From: Polyangiaceae bacterium
Lineage (GTDB): Bacteria; Myxococcota_A; Polyangia; Polyangiales; Polyangiaceae
NCBI GenBank assembly: GCA_015075635.1
Contig: JABTUA010000003.1
Span: forward strand, 1,178,001 to 1,242,000
Reading direction: 5' to 3'
DNA: 64,000 nt
Both the position numbers and the translations under genes were made by a program. A model generated the notes under the pieces. That model saw nothing but the letters and a program-made list of their open reading frames with translations, did not search any database and was not told where the DNA came from. Shown here piece after piece: positions 50,895 to 59,137 of the stretch (position 1 is the first letter of the stretch; each line of letters begins with the position of its first letter).

Positions 50895-53800
50895 ATGCGC
50901 GCTTCTCCGACCACCCGACGGGCTCTGCGCTGGGCCGGCGTCCTCGCAGGCGGCGCGCTCTGGGTGGCCGCCTGCAGCCGGGCACAGGGCCCGGCCCGCC
51001 CGCGGGATTCGCTGCTCGACACCGCGCGGGCGCAGGGCACGTTCGCGTCGCCCGCTACCTGGCGCTACCACCCGCGCAGCGAAGCGCCGCTCTTGGCTCG
51101 GGTCGAGCTCTCGGACGGCACGTTGCTCTACGCCGGCGAGCGCGGCGAGCGCTGGCAGTTCGACAAGAAGAACGGGAGCGTCCGCGCGGCGGCGCGTCTG
51201 GCGCCGGAGCCGCTGATCGCGATCCTGCACCTGGACGACGGCGGCTGGCTGTTCGTGGGCCAGAGCGGAACCGGCTACGAGTCCCGCGAGCCGCTCGGTC
51301 CGTTCGTGCGCACGAGCGCTCCGGTGGACAAGCTGGCGCGCGTCAGCGCCGCGGGCACGAGCGTGGTCGGCATCACCCGCGAGGGTCAGCTCGTGCAGAG
51401 CCCCGACGCTGGCGCGACCTGGAAGCCGGTGGGCCCCGACGGCACTCGCTTCGTGGACGTGATGCTCGCCGACTCGAAGAAGGGTCTGGCGCTGGCGGTG
51501 CCGGAGGCGTTGTTCGAGACCAAAGACGGCGGCCAGAGCTGGGGCAAGCTCGACACGCCGAGCATGGGGGCGCTGGCGCTCGGCTGGGACGACCAGGCCG
51601 GCGTCGCCGTGCAGACCGCCATGAAGTGGAGCCGCTGGGATGCCGCGGGCGGCACCTTCCCGGATCTGGGGCGCGTGCCGGCGAAGGGTCGCTTCAAGCT
51701 GGCGGCTCGCCCTTCCCGGGGACCCGACGCGGGCGCGCTCGCCGAGGGGCGCGCCGTGGTGCTCGGCGGGGAGTACCTGGAGGCGGCGCGCGAAGAAGGG
51801 ACCGGGTCTAGCTCGAGCTGGCGCACGGGCGGTGAACGCTGGCTGCTCTGGCGTGGCCCCGTGGGCGGGCTCCTCAAGTCGAGCTCGCTCGAGGCCGCCA
51901 GCGGCTGCCAGGCGGTGCGCATCGCCGGCTCCGGCCGCCACGTCTACCTCGCCTGCTCGCGCAGCGGAGCCGGGGTCAACCAGAGCATCTCGATCCACAA
52001 GAGCATCGACTCGGCGAAGAGCTTCGAGCGGGACAGCTACGCGCTCGAAGGGCGTATCGGCGAGCTCGCTCTCGCGGTCGGCGCGAACGGCGCGCTGGCC
52101 GTGACCGGGATCTGCGCGCAGCACACCACCTCCCGAGGCTGCCTGCCGCAGGGCATTCACCATCGTCGCGTGGCGCAAGTGGACGCGGGCGCGGAGGGCG
52201 GAGCCCCGAAGCTGGACGCCGGGGCGAAGCACGCCGACGCGGGCACCGGCGCCAAGGGCAAGAAGGACGGCGGCGCCGACGACCGAGAGTGGGAGCTCGC
52301 GCCGTCCGCCACACCGTCGCTCAAGGGCTCGGCGTTGGCGATGGCGTACTCTCCGGATGGCCGCACGCTCCTGGCAGTGGGGCGTCGCACCAAGGACACC
52401 GGGCTCGCCGTCTTCGTCTCCAAGGACGGCGGGGAGTCGTTCCAGGGTCGCGAGCTCGAGCAGGTCCAAGGAGGCTTCGACGAGCCGCCTGCCGTGGAGG
52501 ACCACTGGGCCCGCCCGCCGCCGACTCCGGTCACCAACATCGGCTCGATCGGGCCGGCGGAGGACGGCACCTTCGCCTTGGTGTTGAAGAGCAGTGGCGC
52601 CCCGACCGTCGTGGTGGTGGACGACGAGGGGCGCGTGATCTCGCTCTCGCGGGCGCCTGGCGAGGCGAACAACGTCGGTGCCGTCGGCACCCGCGCCGTC
52701 GCCTTCTCCGACACCTCGCGGATGGCGTGGGAGTCGCTGGACGGCGGCGCGACCTGGGACCCCATCGGCCGTCTGCCCGTCAGCATGTGCAAGCCCGGCT
52801 CCTACGGCTGCACCTCCACGGTACGCTGCCACGTCGGCGGCTGCGTCATCGGCAACGAGCTGTCGCGGGTCGGCTGGCGCGGGCAGTCCGACGACGACCA
52901 GGGCGTGTTCACACCCAGCGAATCGGGGATGGGCGACGTCTTCGATCGCAAGCTGCGCACGCCGTTCGCCTGCACTCTGGACGAGAAGCCGTGGGCGGTC
53001 CTGGAAGCCGTGGCCGGTCCTCCGACCGCGAACCAGGCCGCCATCGGCAAGGTCGCCTGGTTCGCCCTGGCGCAGGACGCCCGCAAGGCCAGCGCCAGCG
53101 TCTACCACGGTCACGGTGGGACGAAGCCACGCGTGGAGACGGTGCAGTTGCTCGCGCCGGCCGTCAAGCCGAGCGACGTCGCGTTCGCGGCGAGCGCGCA
53201 GGTGGAGGGGGCCGCCGCGCTGCGCTACTCCGCGCCCGAGAGCGGCATCACCTCGCTGAAGAACGTCGAAGTCAGCTGGGACAACCTGGTCGAGGGCAAG
53301 GTGGTGCGCCAGCGCATCGCCGACGCGGGGCCGGCGGGCGTGAACGACTACTCGCGCACCGGGTTCGGTGCGCAGCGCGCGCAGTACAACCTGCTCAGCA
53401 TCGGGAGCGGGGGCATCTACTTGCGCATCCACTACTCGCAAGGGGAGTCACAGCCCACTCTCTTCCTGGACGGGCGCGGCACCACCAGCGTGCCCGAGGT
53501 GCGCTGGCCCGGTTCGTCACCGTATGGAACCCGCACGGAGATGGCCCACGTCGGCGGCGCCCACGTCCCGGTGATGATGGTCGGCTCCGGCGCGGCGCTG
53601 GTCCGCGCGCGCAGGGACGGCAACGGCTGGGCGTTCGATGCCTTCGCGACCGGGCTCGCCGAGCCGACGCGCTTCGGGCTGACCCAGGCGCGCGATCTGG
53701 CCTACTCCAAGGGGGTCGCGGGGCTCCAGGTCACCGTCTGGGACAGCGAGGGCACGCGTCGGGAGAACCTCTTGTTCCCGTTCCGTGCGAGCGGCGCGGT

Positions 53801-54251
53801 GACGGACCCGCCCATTGCGCTTCCGACGCAGATCGACTCCGGCGACAAACCCAATCGCTGCGGCAGCGCTCACAAGAGCGACACGCCGCGTGTCGTCGTG
53901 CCCTACCAGGGAGGCACGCGCCACCCGATCGTCGTCACGGACACCACGGAGCCGATGCGCGTGCTGCTGACCGGGCAGGCGGTCATGCACGGCACACCCA
54001 AGGAACCTTGCACGGCGGCCTTCGACGCCGAGGTCGTCAACATCGACCCGAGCATGGGTACGCCGGAGCAGGAGCGAGCCATCATCGTGATGGACGACCT
54101 GGAGCGCTCGTGGATCTTCCGCACGACCTACGGCACGATGGGTGAAGCGCGGGTCGAGTACCGCGTGATGAGCTGCCGCTTCGACCCCAGCCTGGAGCCG
54201 CCCGCAGAGATCTTCGGGCACCCGGGCACGCGCGTGCGCCGGGCCAAATGA
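50895..54251 (+). CDS. Large BNR/sortilin-type repeat lipoprotein
   Basis: The 1118-aa start is at the signal peptide (lipobox VAAC, Cys 27); the frame is open upstream but overlaps the metallophosphoesterase. At least five Asp-box (BNR) motifs of the SxDxGxTW type are visible (SPDAGATW, TKDGGQSW, SIDSAKSF, SKDGGESF, SLDGGATW), the hallmark of beta-propellers like those of sialidases and sortilins. An Asp/Lys/Ala-rich stretch with a DAGAKHADAG-like repeat interrupts the protein near residue 450, possibly a linker between two propellers. No sialidase catalytic residues can be identified, so a binding function is likelier. Confidence 0.82.
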   Translation: MRASPTTRRALRWAGVLAGGALWVAACSRAQGPARPRDSLLDTARAQGTFASPATWRYHPRSEAPLLARVELSDGTLLYAGERGERWQFDKKNGSVRAAARLAPEPLIAILHLDDGGWLFVGQSGTGYESREPLGPFVRTSAPVDKLARVSAAGTSVVGITREGQLVQSPDAGATWKPVGPDGTRFVDVMLADSKKGLALAVPEALFETKDGGQSWGKLDTPSMGALALGWDDQAGVAVQTAMKWSRWDAAGGTFPDLGRVPAKGRFKLAARPSRGPDAGALAEGRAVVLGGEYLEAAREEGTGSSSSWRTGGERWLLWRGPVGGLLKSSSLEAASGCQAVRIAGSGRHVYLACSRSGAGVNQSISIHKSIDSAKSFERDSYALEGRIGELALAVGANGALAVTGICAQHTTSRGCLPQGIHHRRVAQVDAGAEGGAPKLDAGAKHADAGTGAKGKKDGGADDREWELAPSATPSLKGSALAMAYSPDGRTLLAVGRRTKDTGLAVFVSKDGGESFQGRELEQVQGGFDEPPAVEDHWARPPPTPVTNIGSIGPAEDGTFALVLKSSGAPTVVVVDDEGRVISLSRAPGEANNVGAVGTRAVAFSDTSRMAWESLDGGATWDPIGRLPVSMCKPGSYGCTSTVRCHVGGCVIGNELSRVGWRGQSDDDQGVFTPSESGMGDVFDRKLRTPFACTLDEKPWAVLEAVAGPPTANQAAIGKVAWFALAQDARKASASVYHGHGGTKPRVETVQLLAPAVKPSDVAFAASAQVEGAAALRYSAPESGITSLKNVEVSWDNLVEGKVVRQRIADAGPAGVNDYSRTGFGAQRAQYNLLSIGSGGIYLRIHYSQGESQPTLFLDGRGTTSVPEVRWPGSSPYGTRTEMAHVGGAHVPVMMVGSGAALVRARRDGNGWAFDAFATGLAEPTRFGLTQARDLAYSKGVAGLQVTVWDSEGTRRENLLFPFRASGAVTDPPIALPTQIDSGDKPNRCGSAHKSDTPRVVVPYQGGTRHPIVVTDTTEPMRVLLTGQAVMHGTPKEPCTAAFDAEVVNIDPSMGTPEQERAIIVMDDLERSWIFRTTYGTMGEARVEYRVMSCRFDPSLEPPAEIFGHPGTRVRRAK

Positions 54252-54317
54252 TCCAGCGCCGATCCCAGCGGCAGGCCAGGTGGACGCGGCGCAGGGGACG
54301 CGTTAGGCCTGCCGCCG

Positions 54318-55619
54318 ATGATCCCGCGTTACGCGCCCAAGGAGATCGCCGAGCTCTGGTCGGATCGGAACCGCTACGCGGTTTGGCTCGAGGTCGAGCT
54401 GTGCGCGTGCGAAGCGATGGAAGCAGCAGGGGTGGTGCCGGCGGGCACGGCAGCGGAGCTCCGTGCGCTGGGCCTTCGCCCCGACCCGGACGAGATCGAC
54501 CGCATCGAGAAGACCACGCGCCACGACGTGATCGCGTTCCTGACGCACGTCGAGGAGAAGGCCGGCGCTCCGGCGCGCTGGCTGCACCGCGGAATGACCT
54601 CGAACGACGTGCTCGACTCGAGCTTCGCGGTGCTGCTCACCCAGGCCACGGATCTCCTGCTTTCGCGGGCGGACCGCCTGGTCTCCGCGCTCGGCCGCCG
54701 CGCGGAGGAGCACGTGAAGACGCCGATCATCGGCCGCTCCCACGGCATCCACGCCGAGCCCGTCACCTTCGGCATCGTCCTCGCCGGCCACCTGGCGGAG
54801 GTGAAGCGCGGCCGCGCCCGGCTTCGCGCCGCGCGGGCCGAGATCGCCGTCGGCAAGATCGCGGGCGCCGTCGGGACCTACGCGCACCTGTCGCCGGAGA
54901 TCGAGCGCGCCGCCCTGGCAAAGCTCGGCCTCGAACCGGAGACGGTGGCGACCCAGGTCGTGGCGCGGGATCGTCACGCCGCCTTTTTCTCCGCGGCGGC
55001 GCTCCTGGCGGCGGCCATCGAGCGCCTCGCCACGAACATCCGGCACTGGCAACGCACGGAGGTGGGCGAAGCGGAGGAGCAGTTCGCGAAGGGGCAGAAG
55101 GGTTCGAGCGCGATGCCCCACAAGCGCAACCCCATCCTGAGCGAGAACCTCTGCGGCCTGGCCCGCGTGGTGCGCGCGGCCGTGGTCCCGGCGCTGGAGA
55201 ACGTCGCGCTCTGGCACGAGCGGGACATCTCCCACTCGAGCGTCGAGCGCATGATCGCCCCCGACGTCACCGCGACGCTCGGCTTCATGCTGGAGCGAGC
55301 GGCGTCGGTGGTCGAAGGACTGATGGTCTACCCGGAGCGCATGCGCCAGAACTTGGAGCGCTCGGGTGGCCTCTTCTTCAGCGAGGCGGTGATGCTGGAG
55401 CTGGTCGGGAAGGGGCTGGCGCGACAGCGCGCCTACGAGCTGGTGCAGCGGAACGCCATGGCGGCGTTCTCCGGTAGCGGGGACTTCAAGTCCCTCTTGC
55501 TCGCGGACGCAGAGCTCACGGCGCTGCTCGGAGCTGCCGAGATCGAGCGTTGCTTCGACCTCGACCACGCCCTGCGCTTTGCCGAGACCTTGGTGGCTCG
55601 GGCGCTCGCGGCCGAGTAG
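54318..55619 (+). CDS. purB: Adenylosuccinate lyase
   Basis: The 433-aa protein has the fumarase/aspartase superfamily signature SSAMPHKRNPI, the early GMTSNDVLDS and the catalytic His in GRSHGIHAEPVTFG. It catalyses two steps of AMP and IMP synthesis (release of fumarate from adenylosuccinate and SAICAR). Length is typical of the bacterial form that lacks the C-terminal extension. It stands between a lipoprotein gene and a small cassette, transcribed in the same direction. Confidence 0.95.
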   Translation: MIPRYAPKEIAELWSDRNRYAVWLEVELCACEAMEAAGVVPAGTAAELRALGLRPDPDEIDRIEKTTRHDVIAFLTHVEEKAGAPARWLHRGMTSNDVLDSSFAVLLTQATDLLLSRADRLVSALGRRAEEHVKTPIIGRSHGIHAEPVTFGIVLAGHLAEVKRGRARLRAARAEIAVGKIAGAVGTYAHLSPEIERAALAKLGLEPETVATQVVARDRHAAFFSAAALLAAAIERLATNIRHWQRTEVGEAEEQFAKGQKGSSAMPHKRNPILSENLCGLARVVRAAVVPALENVALWHERDISHSSVERMIAPDVTATLGFMLERAASVVEGLMVYPERMRQNLERSGGLFFSEAVMLELVGKGLARQRAYELVQRNAMAAFSGSGDFKSLLLADAELTALLGAAEIERCFDLDHALRFAETLVARALAAE

Positions 55620-55669
55620 CCGAAAATTGGCCTGGAGGCCCGGTATGGCGCTAACCGACACCTCCCACC

Positions 55670-55975
55670 ATGCCGATCCTGACCCGCGCGGAGCTGGCGC
55701 GTTACCCCGGAAACAACCCCACCGAGCAGGCGCTCGCTCAGCATTCGGAGCAGGCACCGCGAGCGAAGGCCTTGCCGATCCGCCGACTCTCGCCGAGCAG
55801 CGGCGCCGTCTCGCTGCCGCGGGTGCTGGACCTCCGGCCCTTTCCGGGTCGCGATCGCACCGAGCGCGTGATGGCCTGGTTGGTCGCCCACACGCCGCGC
55901 GCGGCGAGCTGGTCCGACGAGTCGCTCCGCGAGCTGTCCGAGCGCATCGCTGCGAGCGGACGCGTCGTCGAGTGA
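55670..55975 (+). CDS. Small hypothetical protein
   Basis: The 101-aa product has no signal peptide and no recognised domain; it is Arg/Pro-rich and predicted largely irregular with a C-terminal helix (SWSDESLRELSERIAAS). It overlaps the next gene by 4 nt (GTGA), so it is expressed with the beta-barrel protein. Function unknown. Confidence 0.6.
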   Translation: MPILTRAELARYPGNNPTEQALAQHSEQAPRAKALPIRRLSPSSGAVSLPRVLDLRPFPGRDRTERVMAWLVAHTPRAASWSDESLRELSERIAASGRVVE

Positions 55976-56538
55976 GGGCCCTGAGCGCGGCGCTCGCGGC
56001 CTGCCTCTTCGCCGCCGGGCCCGCGCGCGCGGCCGGCGAGGTGGACGTGGCCGTGGGCCCCGGCGTGGCGACCAGCGGGGGCGACGACTGGAGCGGCGAC
56101 GGCGCCATCCCGTCGGCGGCGCTGCGCTTGGCCTATCGCTTTCCCGTCGGCTTGGCGCCCGTGTTCGTGGGGCGCGAGGGTTACGCGCAGGTCGATCAGC
56201 GCTTGCTCACGCTGGTGTCGCTCGGCGTTCAGGGTTGGCTCGACCTCGACGGCGTGCAGCCTTACGCCCGGGTGGCGTGGGCGCACCAGCACGAGGAGTC
56301 CTGGGCTTTCGCCAAGGAAGAGCCGTTCGGCGTGCTGTTCGGAGTCGGGCGTGGGATCCGTCACCGAGGCGGGCTCGACCTCGGAGTCGGAGCCGACGTG
56401 CCCGTCGCCGGCTCGAAGCGCTTGCGCTGGTTCCTCTTCGGCGAAGCGTGGCTCGACTGGCTGTTCGCCAGCGAGGCGCCGGGTCCAGCCTACTACGCCG
56501 GCGGCAGCGTCGGCGTCGGGCTCGACTGGGCGCCATGA
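55972..56538 (+). CDS. Outer membrane beta-barrel protein
   Basis: The GTG start overlaps the previous stop, giving 188 aa. The signal peptide ends ARA before AGEV. The mature part alternates Gly and aromatic residues in eight or so amphipathic strands (EVDVAVGPGVATSGG; GVQGWLDLDGVQPYARVAW; YYAGGSVGVGLDWAP), as in small OM barrels. It overlaps the next gene by 4 nt (ATGA). A partner relationship with the following haem protein is possible. Confidence 0.75.
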   Translation: MRALSAALAACLFAAGPARAAGEVDVAVGPGVATSGGDDWSGDGAIPSAALRLAYRFPVGLAPVFVGREGYAQVDQRLLTLVSLGVQGWLDLDGVQPYARVAWAHQHEESWAFAKEEPFGVLFGVGRGIRHRGGLDLGVGADVPVAGSKRLRWFLFGEAWLDWLFASEAPGPAYYAGGSVGVGLDWAP

Positions 56539-56888
56539 GCTGGCGAGCAGGACTCTTCGCGCTCCTGCTCCCCGTCGGGGCGTGCGTCCACGTCGATGAG
56601 CTCGATGACTACGCGTGCCCCGACGGCGGGACGTCGCTCGACTACGCGAGCTTCGGCGAGCCCTTCCTGGAGAGGTGGTGCAACTCGTGCCACTCCGCGG
56701 GCGAAGGGGACCGCCAGGGCGCGCCGGCCGACGTGCGCTTCGACTCGGTCGAAGAAGTGCGGCGCTGGCGCGAGCGCATCTTCGCCCGGTCGGCGCTCGG
56801 CAACGATTCCATGCCGCCCGGATTGGGCGATCCGCCGACGGCAGAGCGTCGCCGGCTGGCGGAGTGGCTCGCCTGCGGCGCCCCGTGA
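56535..56888 (+). CDS. Cytochrome c-like lipoprotein
   Basis: The 117-aa product overlaps the barrel gene (ATGA). The lipobox is VGAC (Cys 17). A single haem-binding motif CNSCH is at about residues 54-58 in the context ERWCNSCHSAGEGDRQG, and a candidate axial Met lies in NDSMPPGLGDP. These are the features of a small c-type cytochrome domain like those found in secreted planctomycete- and myxobacterial-type proteins. It would carry one covalent haem on the outer face of a membrane. Its electron partner is not encoded nearby. Confidence 0.82.
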   Translation: MSWRAGLFALLLPVGACVHVDELDDYACPDGGTSLDYASFGEPFLERWCNSCHSAGEGDRQGAPADVRFDSVEEVRRWRERIFARSALGNDSMPPGLGDPPTAERRRLAEWLACGAP

Positions 56889-56925
56889 AGAAAACGGCGA
56901 GCGCGCCCCCCGGTCCGCGCTCGCC
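56889..56925 (-). terminator. Rho-independent terminator
   Basis: On the minus strand, GGCGAGCGCG (56916-56925) pairs perfectly over 10 bp with CGCGCTCGCC (56896-56905) and is followed by GTTTTCTTC. It lies 18 nt past the stop of the gene at 56944. Because the stem is symmetric, it may also stop plus-strand transcription from the cytochrome gene. Confidence 0.8.
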
Positions 56926-56943
56926 TTCCCCCGAGCTCTGCGC

Positions 56944-57306
56944 TTACTTGATGCCGAGCTCGTTCCGCACGGCGATCAGGCGCTCGACGGCCTGCATGAC
57001 CGCGGGGCCGGTCACCGTGTGGCTCACCGACACCGGCACCACGTGTGCGGCGCGGGTCAAGAGGCGCTTGTAGTCCTCCGTGTCGATCAGCTTGCGAAGC
57101 TGCGCCACGGAGCCCTCCACCAACATGTACCCTGCCTGCTTGGAGAGCTCGCCGACCTCGGTGATCCCGACCTTGAACTCCTCGATGTTCCCCTTGGACT
57201 TCTGGTCCTGGAAGAAGCCGATGGCGCCCTGAAACACCGAGAGTCCCATGGTCTCGCGACCCGGGAACACCGCTCCCCACGTGGTCAAGATGGATGCATC
57301 TGCCAT
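56944..57306 (-). CDS. Small cytoplasmic protein of unknown function
   Basis: The 120-aa start at 57306 is at MADASILTTWG; the frame is open upstream but opposite to the lipoprotein at 57421. There is no signal peptide. The pattern WGAVFPGRETMGLSVFQGAIGFFQDQKSKGNIEEF and the helical C-terminus resemble a widespread uncharacterised family of about 120 residues found in several phyla. A strong terminator follows, so it is probably a single-gene unit. Confidence 0.72.
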   Translation of the reverse strand: MADASILTTWGAVFPGRETMGLSVFQGAIGFFQDQKSKGNIEEFKVGITEVGELSKQAGYMLVEGSVAQLRKLIDTEDYKRLLTRAAHVVPVSVSHTVTGPAVMQAVERLIAVRNELGIK

Positions 57307-57420
57307 TTCTCGAATCCCACCCTTTCTGGTGGCGGCGGGACCTCCGCCGCAGCGCCGGAGCATCGGGGCGCGCTGAGCCGATCGCAAGCTGTACAGGTGA
57401 GTCGGTGATATGTTGACTAG

Positions 57421-58362
57421 ATGAGGGGACCGTCCAAGTCGAGTCTGGTGCTGCTCGTCGCGCTGGCGTCGGCGTGTGCAGAGGACGAGCCGTCGGGCGT
57501 CGCCGGCGGCGGGGCCGGCGGAACCTCTGCCGGCGGAGGCGGCACGGGTGGCACGCCGAGCGGAGGCACGGGCGGCGGAGGGGCCGGCGTTGGCGGAGGA
57601 GCCGGCGTGGGCGGAGGAGCCGGCGTGGGCGGAGGAGCCGGCGCCGCGACCGGGGGCAGCGGCGGGGGCGACGCAGGCGCCCAGAGCTGCAAGACCGGCA
57701 AGGAGACCTTCCACTACGTGGTGTCCTCCTCGGAGCAGTTCAAGCGCATCGCGCTGCCACTCGACGTGGGGGTCGAGTACCGGCGGGTCGAGCTGACCTT
57801 CGGTTACACGCCCGCGGCCTGGAGCCCGACCTGTTACAACCCCGCCGCTGGCGGCTCGACGAAGAGCGGGTTTCCCGCGTTCGAGTCCCTGGTCGCGCTC
57901 AAGCGCGGCTCCCATTGGTGCAAGGGGGGCAACCTGTTCGAGCTGACGCTCCAGGGGCCGGCGCCGGGGCACGGCGCGAGCAACAAGGCGCAGGCGGAGA
58001 CCTACTACAAGCAGCAGTACCACTCCGGGAGCGGCTGCGGCACGACGGACGTGGAGGCGAAGCTGTTCGCTGGCACGCACGGCATCAGCGTGGGTGCCAA
58101 GTACAGCGCCACGGTGGTGTTCGACGCGGAGCAGGGGACGCTCAGCGCCGACCTCGGCCCCACGCAGCACCAGGGCGCGATCCCTGCTTCAGCCAAGCTG
58201 GTCGCGAATAACGGTGACACCTGGTACGTGGTGCTCAGCTTCGATGGCGGCTCCCTGGAGTGCTACGACGCCTCAGGTCAGGAAGACCCGACCGCGCCGT
58301 GCTGCTGGCTCCCCAGCTTCGGCTGGGTGTTCGACGACCTGACGTGGAAGATCTGCGCCTGA
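57421..58362 (+). CDS. Lipoprotein with jelly-roll-like domain
   Basis: The 313-aa product has lipobox ASAC (Cys 19), a Gly-rich linker encoded partly by 18-bp tandem repeats (57583-57636), then a domain of about 210 residues beginning at KETFHYVVSSSEQFKRIALPL. Repeated strands with conserved Cys (SPTCYNP, SHWCKGG, GCGTTD, LECYDAS, PCCWLPSFG) suggest a disulfide-stabilised beta-sandwich similar to LamG/concanavalin folds. A binding role at the surface is likely; the ligand is unknown. The stop is 6 nt from the convergent CBS gene stop. Confidence 0.78.
   Translation: MRGPSKSSLVLLVALASACAEDEPSGVAGGGAGGTSAGGGGTGGTPSGGTGGGGAGVGGGAGVGGGAGVGGGAGAATGGSGGGDAGAQSCKTGKETFHYVVSSSEQFKRIALPLDVGVEYRRVELTFGYTPAAWSPTCYNPAAGGSTKSGFPAFESLVALKRGSHWCKGGNLFELTLQGPAPGHGASNKAQAETYYKQQYHSGSGCGTTDVEAKLFAGTHGISVGAKYSATVVFDAEQGTLSADLGPTQHQGAIPASAKLVANNGDTWYVVLSFDGGSLECYDASGQEDPTAPCCWLPSFGWVFDDLTWKICA
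57583..57636. repeat. 18-bp tandem repeat, three units
   Basis: GCCGGCGTGGGCGGAGGA is repeated three times (one base differs in the first unit) inside the linker of the lipoprotein gene at 57421, encoding AGVGGG hexads in frame. Confidence 0.9.
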
Positions 58363-58368
58363 CGCCGC

Positions 58369-58875
58369 TCAGCGGCGCCGCCGCAGCGTGCCAACGGGCC
58401 TCGTGCCGGAGCGCGGCGGCGACTCGCTCATCGCTTCGAGCACATCCATCGCGGTGATGAGCCCCGCGAGCCGCCCGTCCGGGCCCACGACCACGAAGAA
58501 GTCGCGGTTCTCGTCGAGCAGTGAAGTGTGAACGGCGCCGAGCGTAGCTGTCTCCGGCATGAACCGACCGCCGGAGCGAGCGGCGTCGAGGGCAGTCGCG
58601 GTCTCGAGCGCCACCGGACCGAGGCGGTGCGCGAACGAGAGCGCGTCCGACGGGGTGACGATGCCCAGCGGTCGCCGCCGCTCGTCCACGACGACCGCCA
58701 GCATTGCTCCCGGCCGGAGCAGCAACTCGGCCGTCTGCGCGAGCGGCGTATTCGCGGTGACGACCGTTGGGAACCGCATCGAGCTCGACACCGGAGCGTC
58801 GATCTCGGAGTCGTCCGGTTCCTGAAGGCCGGTCGCCCGCGCTCTCCACGCGGTCTGTCCCATGCTCTGGGTCAT
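58369..58875 (-). CDS. CBS-domain pair protein
   Basis: The 168-aa start at 58875 has a strong ribosome binding site (AGGAGGAGAGG). Two CBS domains fill the protein (PTVVTANTPLAQTAELLLRPGAMLAVVVDERRRPLGIVTPSDAL and ATLGAVHTSLLDENRDFFVVVGPDGRLAGLITAMDVLEAM). They form a Bateman module that typically binds adenine nucleotides. There is no attached enzyme domain. A sigma-54-type promoter (58928-58943) gives a 42-nt leader, and the gene diverges from the kinase operon, so it may be the target of that regulatory cascade. Confidence 0.87.
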   Translation of the reverse strand: MTQSMGQTAWRARATGLQEPDDSEIDAPVSSSMRFPTVVTANTPLAQTAELLLRPGAMLAVVVDERRRPLGIVTPSDALSFAHRLGPVALETATALDAARSGGRFMPETATLGAVHTSLLDENRDFFVVVGPDGRLAGLITAMDVLEAMSESPPRSGTRPVGTLRRRR

Positions 58876-58927
58876 CTTCCTCTCCTCCTCCGTGGCAGCG
58901 CCGCAAGGGGCGCGACAAGATCCAGCC

Positions 58928-58943
58928 AGCAAGAGCCGTTCCA
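58928..58943 (-). promoter_or_regulatory. Sigma-54-type promoter for the CBS gene
   Basis: On the minus strand, TGGAACGGCTCTTGCT fits TGGCACG-N4-TTGCW with one mismatch at an outer base and exact GG-N10-GC spacing. The start would be near 58917, 42 nt before the ATG at 58875. Confidence 0.6.
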
Positions 58944-59083
58944 GCCCACATTCGCCGTTCGTGCCAGCTCTCGGCCGCGATCGGCCGTCGCAAGACGCCG
59001 CACTGGTGCGCAATGCGGCGTGGGCTCGGGCGTGATGCCGCCGCTTCTTCGCCGTGCTCGCCTCCGCCGGCTTGGCATGCCGC

Positions 59084-59097
59084 GTGCTCGAGGTCCA
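59084..59097 (+). promoter_or_regulatory. Sigma-54-type promoter for the kinase operon
   Basis: GGCATGCCGCGTGC (context TTGGCATG) has GG and GC spaced by 10 nt and resembles the consensus TGGCACG-N4-TTGCA. The start would be near 59109, 29 nt before the ATG at 59138. It faces the CBS promoter across about 140 bp, space for activator sites. Confidence 0.5.
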
Positions 59098-59137
59098 GCA
59101 TGCCGTCGCACTACCACTCCAATCGGGTGAGGCCGTG

